DNA from: JBHENC01 sp046262295
GTDB taxonomy: Bacteria > Acidobacteriota > Blastocatellia > Pyrinomonadales > Pyrinomonadaceae
Assembly (NCBI GenBank): GCA_046262295.1
Contig: JBHENC010000001.1
Span: 248,001-312,000, forward strand
DNA: 64,000 nucleotides
Direction: 5' to 3'
Made by a program: the position numbers and the translations under genes. Below the pieces are notes generated by a model. It had not been told where the DNA came from. It made no database searches and was given only the letters and a program-made list of their open reading frames with translations. This document shows, one piece after another, positions 53,271 to 62,194 of this stretch (within the stretch, counting starts at the first letter, position 1; each line of letters starts with the position of its first letter).

Positions 53271-53373
53271 GCCCAACGCCCGCCATCAGCCGCCGCACAC
53301 ACAACCTAATGAGCGGCAAGTCTCGCAGATGAAAGCATTGCTATTCGCGCTCTGGTTGAATGAGTTGTTATGC
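53271..53373 (-). mobile_element. attC site 3
   Basis: On the minus strand R'' GCATAAC (53367-53373) and R' GTTGGGC (53271-53277), 103 bases overall. The centre CGAATAGCAATGCTTTCATC then TGCGAGACTTGCCGCTCATT aligns with sites 1 and 2. The left arm resembles site 2 (AACAACTCATTCAACC), the right arm resembles site 1 (GCGGCTGATGGCGGGC), and the arms pair less well than in the others. Confidence 0.78.
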
Positions 53374-53401
53374 GAGCCAAGCCAAAAAACATTGGGGTTC
53401 C

Positions 53402-53923
53402 CTATGACATATTCCTCGCAGCTTTCAAGATTCCATACGCCCAGTTAATTTCCTTAAACCTTTCATCATCGCTTACTACACTTGCATCAGGATGATAAAT
53501 CTGGGCAAGTTTTTTGTATAGCTTTCTGATTTGCTCATCGGTTGCGGTTGGTGAGATTCCAAAAATTCGATACGCCTTTTCTTCATCCGGTCCCAGAATA
53601 AATTGCTCCTCTTCAAATTCTTCGTCCCTTTTCTCATATCTTTTATTTGCTTCATTAGATGTCTGGTATAGCTCATCTTGAACTTTCTCAATGTTAATCT
53701 TACTTTTCCATCTAAGGTAACGACACAAGTGTATTAGTATCAGACCAAAGGGAGATGCTTTAACTAAAGGCCTGAGCAAGGTTTCATTCACGTAAGCCAT
53801 GGCAGCCGGTGGCCCGCCCACATTGATCCTCATATTGACAATCATGCCTGCAAAAAACCATATTCCAAAGCAGAGCAGAAATGTGTAGCCTATACTTCCG
53901 ATTAAGGTCGGTTTCTCTAGCAT
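53402..53923 (-). CDS. membrane-anchored J-domain protein
   Basis: A 173-residue protein. Two hydrophobic segments occupy residues 10-32 and about 50-68. A charged helical linker (NEANKRYEKRDEEFEEEQF) leads to a C-terminal J domain: EKAYRIFGISPTATDEQIRK and the HPD tripeptide in AQIYHPDAS. It would stimulate an Hsp70-type ATPase at the membrane. The gene is AT-richer than its neighbours and is the single ORF of a cassette ending at attC site 3. No strong ribosome-binding site is seen. Confidence 0.85.
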   Translation of the reverse strand: MLEKPTLIGSIGYTFLLCFGIWFFAGMIVNMRINVGGPPAAMAYVNETLLRPLVKASPFGLILIHLCRYLRWKSKINIEKVQDELYQTSNEANKRYEKRDEEFEEEQFILGPDEEKAYRIFGISPTATDEQIRKLYKKLAQIYHPDASVVSDDERFKEINWAYGILKAARNMS

Positions 53924-54132
53924 TCGAGTTAGACCTCACTAAGATTATGCACTGCTTATTGCACTTCACCGAGAAGCGCATAACGCATAGTAGATGTTTG
54001 TGAGTGCATAATTAATTGCGCCTTTTGGTCAAGTTAATAACAATAAAACGGAAGTAGTGAGTCAGTTTGAGTTTCCGACGCAATGTTTATCGGCGGGATA
54101 ATTTCAAACTGCCCTGCCACCAAACGCTTTCC

Positions 54133-56316
54133 TTATGGTGCGCTCTTATTCTCAATCGTATCCGCCGGACGCGCGCCGAGGCCGAAATCTTCGGGGGTGG
54201 GCAGTGTCGAAGTATCTTCGTACTCGCGCAGGGCGTCGTCAAGGGCGCGGCTTTTTGTGAGCCAAACGTTTATCATCAGATCGTAGCGTGCGAGGATGCT
54301 CTGTAACCAGTACGGGCGATTTTCGCGTAACCATTGAGTGCGATAGCCTTCGCGTAAGGCGGCGAGTTCTTCGCTCATCTCGCGCAGGCGGTTGTAGATC
54401 GCTCCCGCATAGCGATTGCGCAGGCGCAGCACCTGCCGCCGGTTGCCCATGTTCAGGTAAGCGTTCCAGTAATCGCGGCTGAACTGTTCGGCGACTTCCA
54501 TGCGTCGCCCCAAGTGATCGAAGCGTTCGGCGGCGAAGCGCAAGGCGGCGAGGCTCTCGCGGTTACGGCGCGCTCCGGCCTGCTCGCGCAGCAAACCTTC
54601 TTCCGCGCGTTCGACGGCGAGACGCATTTTCGGTGTCTTCTCATCGAGCGAGCGGGCGCGCTCCTGAAACGCTGACGTAAACGGCCCCTGCCAGAAAAGT
54701 TGATCGCTCGAATTAATGCCGAGCGTGGCGTTGACGCTGCCGAGCGCGCGTATGGCTTTAACGAATTGGTCGCCGTCGTGACGAAAGAACGCCCAGTCGA
54801 AATTGCGGTCGAAGCTTTCGGCATCGAGCGGCGCGTCCTGCCATGAAGCGGCTGCGCCGAGCGCGATGCCGTACCATGTCATCTCGAACAGTGATTCGCC
54901 GTCGTCGTCCCAAGAAGTGTTCATCAAGCCCAGAACGTGCGCGGCCTGCCCGTCGCGCGCGAAGTTGCGTATGTTGACGATGGCCGTATCCGTGTTGGGG
55001 AAAATCTGATTCCAATTCTGCACGCCGGGACACACGAATTGATCCAGGCCAGCTTTGCGAAACGGCTCTATGCGCGGGGCGTAAGAATCGCGCGCGCCAT
55101 ACGTCCAGTTCATCACGATCATGTCGCGCGGAATGTTGCCGATTAAATCCGGGTGGTTGAGCGCGATGTCGCCCCACATCATCAAGCGGCGATTGTAAGG
55201 CTGCAAAAGATCGTGGACGCGCCGCAGATGCTCGAAGTAGACAGAACCGACGCCGCGCTGCTTGACGGCTTCGCGGCTTTGCCCTTCGCCCAACTCGAAG
55301 GTTTCGTCCGCGCCTATGTGAAAGAATTTTCCGGGAAAGAGATCGTTCAATTCGCGGTATAAATCGCCGACGAGCGCGTAGCTTCCCGCTTGCTGCGGCG
55401 ATAGCACATCGCCGTAAGGCGTCTCGGCAAGCTCGTTATATTTCTCAAACTTCAAGGCTTTGTGCAGATGGCCGAAGGTCTGTTGTTCGGGCACGAGTTC
55501 GACGTGATAGCGGTGGGCGTAGGCGACGAGTTCGCGTATCTCTGCGGGCGTGAGCGCGCCGTCTTCGGGAGCGATCAAAGGATGCGCGCGGCTCGCAAAA
55601 GTATGCTCCATGTAAAAGGAGTGCATATTGATTTTGAAGGCCGCGAAAGTTCTGATCTGTTTTTTGATGTACGCGACGGTCGGCACGGGGCCGCGACTGA
55701 TGTCGTCGGAGACGGCACGCCAGCGCATCGAAGGCCAATCAACGATGCGGACGCCCGGCACGTGCGCCGTCGCGCCGTCACCGCGCACGAGTTGCTTAAG
55801 GGTCTGCAAACCGTAGAAGACGCCCGCCGCCGTGCGCCCCGCGACAACAATCTCATTTGCGCCGACATCGAGCACATAGCCTTCATCGTTCAAACTCTGC
55901 GGCACGCTCGCGCCGGAGCGTGCGAGCGCGGCGCGTATCTCGCTATTGTCCGTGAGGCCAATAAGAACAGCGCGTCGCGCGCCTCTGCGTCGCCCGACGC
56001 TCAACGCAACATTCGCCGTCTCTTTAACGTCATTAATGAAATCCTGCGCCGCGAAGAGATCGTCTTCGGAGCGTGGATCGGCGAGCACGACGGGCGTGCC
56101 GCGTGAGAGCGCGAAATCATCGCCGCCGCGCAGTAGTTCCAACTGTTTCGGTTGCGGTATCAACTGCGGGGTGTTCGCGGCGATAGAAGCGTTACTGCCG
56201 CTACGTTGTTGTTGCGCCAGCGCGTTGCACGCCGCAAGCGTTAGGAGGCAGAGCAGCAGAGTCAGGCGGCGCGAGATGTTTTTGGTTGAAATATTTTTGA
56301 TTGAAAGATGTTGCAT
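54133..56316 (-). CDS. beta-N-acetylhexosaminidase, GH20
   Basis: A 727-residue exported enzyme releasing terminal GlcNAc or GalNAc. After a signal peptide (RRLTLLLCLLTLAACNALAQ), a GH20b domain (LIPQPKQLELLRGGDDFAL) precedes the catalytic TIM barrel. The catalytic Asp-Glu pair is in FFHIGADETFELG, and the substrate-assisted mechanism region is present (MWGDIALNHPDLI). A helical C-terminal extension of about 150 residues is unassigned. The open frame extends to 56541, but the ATG at 56316 begins the signal peptide. Confidence 0.9.
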   Translation of the reverse strand: MQHLSIKNISTKNISRRLTLLLCLLTLAACNALAQQQRSGSNASIAANTPQLIPQPKQLELLRGGDDFALSRGTPVVLADPRSEDDLFAAQDFINDVKETANVALSVGRRRGARRAVLIGLTDNSEIRAALARSGASVPQSLNDEGYVLDVGANEIVVAGRTAAGVFYGLQTLKQLVRGDGATAHVPGVRIVDWPSMRWRAVSDDISRGPVPTVAYIKKQIRTFAAFKINMHSFYMEHTFASRAHPLIAPEDGALTPAEIRELVAYAHRYHVELVPEQQTFGHLHKALKFEKYNELAETPYGDVLSPQQAGSYALVGDLYRELNDLFPGKFFHIGADETFELGEGQSREAVKQRGVGSVYFEHLRRVHDLLQPYNRRLMMWGDIALNHPDLIGNIPRDMIVMNWTYGARDSYAPRIEPFRKAGLDQFVCPGVQNWNQIFPNTDTAIVNIRNFARDGQAAHVLGLMNTSWDDDGESLFEMTWYGIALGAAASWQDAPLDAESFDRNFDWAFFRHDGDQFVKAIRALGSVNATLGINSSDQLFWQGPFTSAFQERARSLDEKTPKMRLAVERAEEGLLREQAGARRNRESLAALRFAAERFDHLGRRMEVAEQFSRDYWNAYLNMGNRRQVLRLRNRYAGAIYNRLREMSEELAALREGYRTQWLRENRPYWLQSILARYDLMINVWLTKSRALDDALREYEDTSTLPTPEDFGLGARPADTIENKSAP

Positions 56317-56540
56317 ACGTTGTGCGTGTTCGCTGGACACTGAATCGGGCGATGAGCGGAGCGGTAGACTATTTTGCCGTTTAAGTTGTATTAACTTGAG
56401 AATGTTTGCCGGTGTCGTATCCTGTCGAATAATAATTTTTGTGGCAAGCTCGTTCGGACAATTACCATGACGGCTTTTCGCTGTCAACAAAGTCGCCGCG
56501 CGCGTGATGCGCAGTATGTCAGAGGAGGATAGGAAAACCA

Positions 56541-57593
56541 TTGTCTTTGATGCTTGAAGAGATTATGGAGCAGCCGCACGCGCTCGCCCAGACTATCGCG
56601 GAGGAGCGCGGCAAAATCACGCGGCTCGGCGCGTATTTGAAGACGCGCGAAATAGATTTGATTGTGCTGGTGGCGCGCGGCTCGTCCGACAATGCCGCGC
56701 TCTTCGGTCGCTACCTGCTGGAGACGATGACCGGCATTCCGGTTTCCCTTGCCGCGCCTTCCGTCTATACGCTCTACAACGCGAAGCTTAATTTCAAGCG
56801 CGCGCTCGTCATCGGCGTTTCGCAATCCGGCGAAGGCGAGGATATCAACTGCGTGCTTGAGAGCGCACGCACGGGCGGTGCGTACACCATCGGCATCACC
56901 AATGAACCGCAGTCGTCTATGACCAATGTCGTAGACGAAACTCTGCTGATGCACGGCGGGCGCGAACGCTCCGTCGCGGCAACGAAAACTTACACGGGAC
57001 AGATGATGCTCTTTTATATGCTGGCCGCCGCGCTCTCGGAAAACAGCGCGACGCCGGACGGCAGCGCGATTGCCGGTTACGAGCGAATCCCGGAGTATGC
57101 CGCGCGCGCGCTCGAGTTGCGCGATGAAATCGCCGCGCTCGTCGAACGCTATGTCTTCATGGAAAACTGCGTCGTGGTCGGGCGCGGCTTGCACTACGGC
57201 AACGCTTACGAGTGGGCGCTCAAACTGATGGAAACCTGTTACGTAGTGGCGGAGCGTTTTTCGTCCGCCGATTTCCTGCACGGCCCGCTGGCGATTGTCG
57301 AACGCCATTTTCCGATTATGCTGTTTGCGCCGCCGGGCGCGACCCTCACCGGCGTCAAAGAATTGATCGAGCGTCTGCGGGAGTTGCACGCCGATTCGCT
57401 TGTTATCACGGAAGACGCTGGTGTGGCGGCGATGGCCTCGCGCAGCATTCTCGTGCCCGCCGTCGCCAACGAATTCCTCGCGCCGATTCCCTACATTATT
57501 CCCGCCCAACTCTTCGCCGCGCTACTCGCCAAAGCCAAAGGCCTGAACGCCGACGCGCCGCGCTCGCTCTCGAAAGTAACGCGCACGCTCTGA
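56541..57593 (+). CDS. SIS-domain sugar-phosphate deaminase/isomerase (GlmS C-terminal/NagB-II like)
   Basis: A 350-residue protein with two SIS domains and no glutaminase domain. Visible are DLIVLVARGSSDNAALFGRYL, VIGVSQSGEGEDI, ERSVAATKTYTGQMML and GRGLHYGNAYEWALKLMETC, as in GlmS C-terminal halves and NagB-II/AgaS enzymes. It is likely to convert glucosamine-6-phosphate to fructose-6-phosphate plus ammonia, completing the NagA route. The start is taken as TTG 56541 with AGGA upstream; ATG 56550 is an alternative. It is convergent with the GH2 gene. Confidence 0.88.
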   Translation: MSLMLEEIMEQPHALAQTIAEERGKITRLGAYLKTREIDLIVLVARGSSDNAALFGRYLLETMTGIPVSLAAPSVYTLYNAKLNFKRALVIGVSQSGEGEDINCVLESARTGGAYTIGITNEPQSSMTNVVDETLLMHGGRERSVAATKTYTGQMMLFYMLAAALSENSATPDGSAIAGYERIPEYAARALELRDEIAALVERYVFMENCVVVGRGLHYGNAYEWALKLMETCYVVAERFSSADFLHGPLAIVERHFPIMLFAPPGATLTGVKELIERLRELHADSLVITEDAGVAAMASRSILVPAVANEFLAPIPYIIPAQLFAALLAKAKGLNADAPRSLSKVTRTL

Positions 57594-57624
57594 GCATGAC
57601 GAAAGCGTAGCAAGCTAGGCTTAA

Positions 57625-59451
57625 TCAATCCGGCGCAGTGGAATTGAGCAGATTGGCGCGGACAAGCAGTTCGCCTGTTTGCGGATTAATCAATCCGTTG
57701 TCTTCATCCTCGATGCTGACGGCCTGCGTATAAACGTCACCGGCAATCGGGCGGCGGCGCAACTCTTTTTTGAAGGCGCGAATCCGCGAGCTTTTCGTTT
57801 TCTTATCCTCCGGGCCACCGTACTCGACGAAGCCGAAGCCGCCCCACTCGCTGACGATGAGCGGCACTTGCCCGACATAAAAATACGGATCGCCGACGAT
57901 AATCGGTTGCGCCGCGACGCCTTCGTTCTGTCCCCGCGTCAGCATATCGAGCAACTCGCGCCAGCGCGCGACATCCGGCGTGTAAAGATGCGCCGTCAAC
58001 AAATCGGATTTCAAACGCCCTTCGACGGAGACGTGATGCCAGCCGTCGTTGTCCACCACCAAAACCTGCGGGTGATGCAGTCGCATATAGTCGTAAGCGC
58101 GCCCGATATACTTGCGCGTTTCCATGCTCGTGGCGATGTCCTGCGCGCCCCAATCTTCATTGTACAAACTCCAGATCACGATTGACGGGTGCGAGCCGAT
58201 ATGGACGAGCATACGCATCATCTCGCCCCAGTGATTATCGCGGCTGCGCTGGCTGGAACTGTGCGGACTCGGCACTTCGACCCACAACAGCATTCCCATC
58301 TCGTCGGCTAGATCGTAGATGCGCGGATCAATGCCGCTGATATGAACGCGCACCAGATTGCAGCCAAGCTCTTTCATCGCACGCATATGCCGCTGCGTTT
58401 CTTCAAACGATGCCGTGCCCGGCTGATACAGAATGCCGTCCAGATAAAGCGGCTCGTTGTTGAGATAGACGGCGGTTCCGCGCGCTTCGATTGTGCGCAA
58501 ACCGAAGTGCGTCTCGATCTGCGAGAGGCGTTCGTTCTGCCCGATTAATTGGGCGACCAGATGATAAAGGTGCGGCGCGGCGGGCGACCATAAATCCGCT
58601 TCCGGCAATTCCAGCGTGACGCGCTGCTGCCGCTCTCCGGCCTCCAACGGCAACTGCACTTCGCGCACCATAATCGCCTGCTCGCTGCCGCGCGGACTGA
58701 CCACGAGGCGCAACGTGTAAAGTCCCGGATCATGCACGCGCGTCGTCAGATCGAAGGCAACGAAACGATCACGGTAGCTGCTGATGACATTCAAACGCGA
58801 GCGCAGACGGTTTCGCTCGACGGGTTCGAGCCACACGCTTCTGACCGCGCCCGTATAAGTTTGATACCAGATGCCGCCGCGCTTGTAGACGTGCGATTGT
58901 TGCTTGCCGCGCGGAATCTCCGCATCAAGGGAATCGGCGATGCGCACCGTCAGACGGTTAACGCTCTGCAAATGTTCTGGCGGCAACTCGTAACTAAACG
59001 AAGTGTATTCGCCGAAATGAACGTCCTCGTCTTCGACCGTCTGCAACAGATGCCCGTTGAGCCACACGCGGGTTTCATAGCCGCACGCGCCGAACGTCAC
59101 CTGCAACAAACAATCCGGCGCTTGACACCAATTCTCCGGCACGGTGAATTCGCGTTCGTACCACGCCACGACGCTGTCCTGCCACGCGGGTGTCTGCTGC
59201 TGCGCATCTCTCGCTTCCATCATGTGGGCTTCGATAGAGCCGGGCCACGTCGCCGTATGCTGATATTCGTGTCCCAGATACCAACGCTCCGTCAGGCCGC
59301 GATCATCCAGATCAACGCCGAACCGCCACTCACCGTTCAGCAGTTCGTACACGTTCAGGCGATTGACAGAGCGCGGCAAAGGATTCAGTTGATCCCGCAC
59401 CAGCTGCGCATCATTCTTATCCCGCGTGAAACCGAAATCTTTATTTGCCAT
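57625..59451 (-). CDS. glycoside hydrolase family 2 protein
   Basis: A 608-residue hydrolase with the three GH2 parts: a jelly-roll sugar-binding domain (WYEREFTVPENW, TRVWLNGHLL), an immunoglobulin-like domain (LWSPAAPHLYHLVAQL) and a TIM barrel. The acid/base Glu is in IWSLYNEDWG and the nucleophile Glu in LIVSEWGGFGF. There is no signal peptide, so it is cytoplasmic. Substrate may be a beta-galactoside, glucuronide or similar. The ATG at 59451 has GGAGAGGAC upstream and is preferred to 59463. Confidence 0.9.
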   Translation of the reverse strand: MANKDFGFTRDKNDAQLVRDQLNPLPRSVNRLNVYELLNGEWRFGVDLDDRGLTERWYLGHEYQHTATWPGSIEAHMMEARDAQQQTPAWQDSVVAWYEREFTVPENWCQAPDCLLQVTFGACGYETRVWLNGHLLQTVEDEDVHFGEYTSFSYELPPEHLQSVNRLTVRIADSLDAEIPRGKQQSHVYKRGGIWYQTYTGAVRSVWLEPVERNRLRSRLNVISSYRDRFVAFDLTTRVHDPGLYTLRLVVSPRGSEQAIMVREVQLPLEAGERQQRVTLELPEADLWSPAAPHLYHLVAQLIGQNERLSQIETHFGLRTIEARGTAVYLNNEPLYLDGILYQPGTASFEETQRHMRAMKELGCNLVRVHISGIDPRIYDLADEMGMLLWVEVPSPHSSSQRSRDNHWGEMMRMLVHIGSHPSIVIWSLYNEDWGAQDIATSMETRKYIGRAYDYMRLHHPQVLVVDNDGWHHVSVEGRLKSDLLTAHLYTPDVARWRELLDMLTRGQNEGVAAQPIIVGDPYFYVGQVPLIVSEWGGFGFVEYGGPEDKKTKSSRIRAFKKELRRRPIAGDVYTQAVSIEDEDNGLINPQTGELLVRANLLNSTAPD

Positions 59452-59601
59452 TGTCCTCTCCAACGCCTTAACTAAAGATTAACTTCGGTGCTCTCAACGA
59501 CTGTGCGCTACGATATTGCCGCTTATCATGGCTCACCGTAAAAACTCCCTTTGTATTCGTTGCTCATTGTTATAGCAAAGGACACGCATCAAATAAAGCA
59601 A

Positions 59602-59633
59602 ATGCCCGCAAGCTTTGCTGAACCTGCGGGCAT
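59602..59633 (-). terminator. terminator of the metzincin operon
   Basis: ATGCCCGCA pairs exactly with TGCGGGCAT; on the minus strand the hairpin is followed by TTTGCTTTATTTG. It lies 27 bases after the stop of the gene at 59660. Confidence 0.7.
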
Positions 59634-59659
59634 CCTTCGGGTTGAGTTTTCCGTCAATT

Positions 59660-61195
59660 TCAGGGCGCATGGACAAGGAACACATCATATGCCCAGCGTC
59701 CCAAGTCCGTGTGATTTGTGCCGTACACCTTCGCGCGATACCGGAATTGATTGCCATATCTATCCGTGCGTCTGGATTCTCTGTAATCAAGCGCAATGGC
59801 TTCTATGCCCAACTCCCACAAGGTGTGCAGTTCCTCTGATTCCGAAACCCCGTTGTGATTCGCATCCTGCCACAGTCTGAGATGTGCGAAGATCGCATCG
59901 CGGCCATCTATCACACCGTCAGAGTTTCCGCCCTGCTCCGCTTTGTCGTATTCAGCCAAAGCGAGAAATCCGTTCGGCTGATTGGAAGGCGGCTGCGGCG
60001 TGAAGTTGCCGAACAGTTCCGTGCCGTCATCAATCGTGCCGTTATGGTTGCGATCCACAGCCAGCCACATCTCATCACGCTGAATCCAACTAAAGCGCAC
60101 CGGATAACCGGTAGCGGCAATATCGAAGACCGCGCCATTAGCAACATCGGTGAGATGGAAGCCGTCGCCCAACGTGTCAATGACAATCGGTGAAGGACAG
60201 TAGCAGCCCGGATCGGCGCTATCAATCATTCCGTCGCCGTCGTTATCCAGCCCGTCCTGGCAGGAAGCGGGAGCCTCAATATCGCATGATGAAGTGCCGT
60301 TGTAGCCTTCGATGCTTCCGGCGCCGCCAGCGCACGTGCAATAGCTTGAATTCCACGTTCCGCCATCTAATAAACATGAATTCTGTAAGTTCACGTCGCA
60401 ACTACCCGGTGGCTGATTCTCAGGCGGAGTCAAAGTATTAACGTCATAGCCACTGATCTGCTGAACTCTTGAATTATCGCAGGGCGTAGGGCCAGTGCGC
60501 CCATAAGTGTGATTATTAAAATCAGCGAGGGCGCACGTCGGGTGACCATTGATGTCCGGCGGGCCGCCGCCCTGCGCACAGACGCCGCGATTCATTATTG
60601 ATACACCTTGGTTCTGGCAGTCTTCTTGAGTGCCGTTGCAATGGTCTAATCCGAAGGTGTGGCCTAGCTCATGCGCTAAATCCATCTGTAAGGCTGTGCA
60701 ATCGGTGATGTTCGTGTTGATGCGAATAACTGCGCTATTGCGATTCGTGCCATTGTCTCCCGGAGCGGTATCGCCTAAGAGAACCGGGTCGGTAAATCCG
60801 TTAACTTGAAGACCGTTGGCGACGCCGGGAGAATTGACAGACCTATTTGTTGTCGGGTTAAAAGAAGCAACTGTAGCTGAACCGTAGTTGACACTAAACT
60901 GCACACCGGAGAGATTGTCAATTCTCGCATTATTGAAATTCGTGAACACCGTCGAGATGCAGCTAAACTGCTGAGGGGTCAAGTTCGCTGAATTTATATT
61001 AACTGTGACGACAGTATTTTGCGCCCAAGCGTCCAACTGTCCGCGCCGGCTGGTTGACGGAGTGTTGCCCGCCGTACAGGAAGTTTGCTGCTGCGCATGA
61101 ACGCTAATTATTGAATAAGCTGCCAGTGAAAATAGTGAGCAGCAGATGAACAGTGCGGAAAGTTTAAGCGGCGATATTCTGGTGAGATTCGGCAT
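59660..61195 (-). CDS. secreted metzincin-like metalloprotease with calcium-type repeats
   Basis: A 511-residue exported protein. The zinc motif HELGHTFGLDH follows the full metzincin pattern HExxHxxGxxH, and a Met-turn candidate is GVSIMNRG. Several Cys residues suggest disulfides. The C-terminal half contains Asp-rich loops (DGLDNDGDGMIDSADPGC, DRNHNGTIDDG, WQDANHNGVSESEEL) like EF-hand or dockerin-type calcium sites. GGGAGGT precedes the ATG. It starts five bases after the stop of the upstream secreted-protein gene, so both are co-expressed. Confidence 0.86.
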   Translation of the reverse strand: MPNLTRISPLKLSALFICCSLFSLAAYSIISVHAQQQTSCTAGNTPSTSRRGQLDAWAQNTVVTVNINSANLTPQQFSCISTVFTNFNNARIDNLSGVQFSVNYGSATVASFNPTTNRSVNSPGVANGLQVNGFTDPVLLGDTAPGDNGTNRNSAVIRINTNITDCTALQMDLAHELGHTFGLDHCNGTQEDCQNQGVSIMNRGVCAQGGGPPDINGHPTCALADFNNHTYGRTGPTPCDNSRVQQISGYDVNTLTPPENQPPGSCDVNLQNSCLLDGGTWNSSYCTCAGGAGSIEGYNGTSSCDIEAPASCQDGLDNDGDGMIDSADPGCYCPSPIVIDTLGDGFHLTDVANGAVFDIAATGYPVRFSWIQRDEMWLAVDRNHNGTIDDGTELFGNFTPQPPSNQPNGFLALAEYDKAEQGGNSDGVIDGRDAIFAHLRLWQDANHNGVSESEELHTLWELGIEAIALDYRESRRTDRYGNQFRYRAKVYGTNHTDLGRWAYDVFLVHAP

Positions 61196-61200
61196 CGCTT

Positions 61201-62010
61201 TTACCTCCCGCCTTCCGATGTGTTAAGGGACGCGCGCGTGATGGCTTCTCTGACATCGTTCAGGAACGCCGCTTCGTCTGCTCCTTCATATTTCTGGTGA
61301 GCGGCAAGCTGATAGGGTACTGGTATCGCCTTGTCGGAGCCATCCAGAGGATGGACGCGGCCTGCGCGCAACTCGTATCCGGTGATGATGGCGAAGCTTT
61401 GTCCTTCTTCGTCGGACTTGAGGAAAAATAAGTACCGCCGTCCTTTGCGTGGAAATGGCTTTTCACGAAATAGAGTGAAGTAAACTTTGCCCGACGGAAA
61501 GCGAACTGCGCCGCCGCCGCGTGTTATATCTATTGAATCGCCGATATTGAAACGCACAGCCGACTCACGCTTAAGCACTTCATCAACGCGCAAGGCAAAT
61601 TCGGAATAAACGGATGTTCCGTCATCCGATAAATAAGCATGGGCGTCCGTGACCTCGCCGATAACGATAGTGTCACTCTGCGACGCAGGCAGAGCCGCTT
61701 CGGGCGGCGCATGGCTTGAAAATCCGCCATAACCTGACTGACTGTTTTCGGTTATCCTGAAGATTTTAGCATCTTGGGGATTATCGAAATTCCCGTTGTG
61801 TCTTTTCCCCCGCGCCTTTCGTAAACTTCGCCTTTTCGGATCAGCCGGTTCGGGAGCTACGGCATCTGCTGTGGGCACTGACTCGTCAATGGCCTTTCCC
61901 TGTGCAGGCGAACCATTTTGATTTCTGATATTCAGTGCTCTCATCGCCGTTGCCATTGCCACCGGCAACAGAATAAGAAAGACTAAAACTAATTTTCTGT
62001 GGTTTCGCAT
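61201..62010 (-). CDS. secreted protein of unknown function, partner of metzincin gene
   Basis: A 269-residue protein with an N-terminal hydrophobic export signal (KLVLVFLILLPVAMATAM), a basic linker (KRRSLRKARGKRHNG) and a beta-rich domain (DTIVIGEVTDAHAYLSDDGT, FNIGDSIDITRGGGAVRF). I do not recognise the domain. AAGGAATTCC precedes the ATG. It is the first gene of a two-gene operon with the metzincin at 59660, an arrangement parallel to the secreted protein plus metzincin pair at 48072-49503. Confidence 0.76.
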   Translation of the reverse strand: MRNHRKLVLVFLILLPVAMATAMRALNIRNQNGSPAQGKAIDESVPTADAVAPEPADPKRRSLRKARGKRHNGNFDNPQDAKIFRITENSQSGYGGFSSHAPPEAALPASQSDTIVIGEVTDAHAYLSDDGTSVYSEFALRVDEVLKRESAVRFNIGDSIDITRGGGAVRFPSGKVYFTLFREKPFPRKGRRYLFFLKSDEEGQSFAIITGYELRAGRVHPLDGSDKAIPVPYQLAAHQKYEGADEAAFLNDVREAITRASLNTSEGGR

Positions 62011-62194
62011 AAGGAATTCCTTTTAGCTGAAGGTGATTATTTTTGAATATGAGGTTAAGCAGGAGCGAGGCTCGTTGAGGAGTAAGGCTCTTGCTAACTT
62101 CAGTATAAGTGACGGACGCATCTATACACTCGTCGCCGGAAAGCTGTCAAGGCTTATTTGCAGCAAGCACCGCGCGCGCGCTTAACTCGAATTA

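Larger units (their letters stand above)
53271..53984 (-). mobile_element. minus-strand integron-type gene cassette with attC (second CALIN-like locus)
   Basis: A cassette reading leftwards. It begins at a GTTATGC word (53978-53984 on the minus strand), carries the J-domain gene starting 55 bases later, and ends in the attC site 3. The MazEF pair follows after the R' box as a probable further cassette. No integrase or attI is nearby. The core of attC 3 is homologous to the sites 45 kb away, so both loci probably derive from one integron system. Confidence 0.68.

Noticed and set aside
56484..57509. 341-codon minus-strand frame
   Set aside because: Lies opposite the SIS-domain gene, has shadow composition (Arg, His, Gln rich) and no ribosome-binding site.
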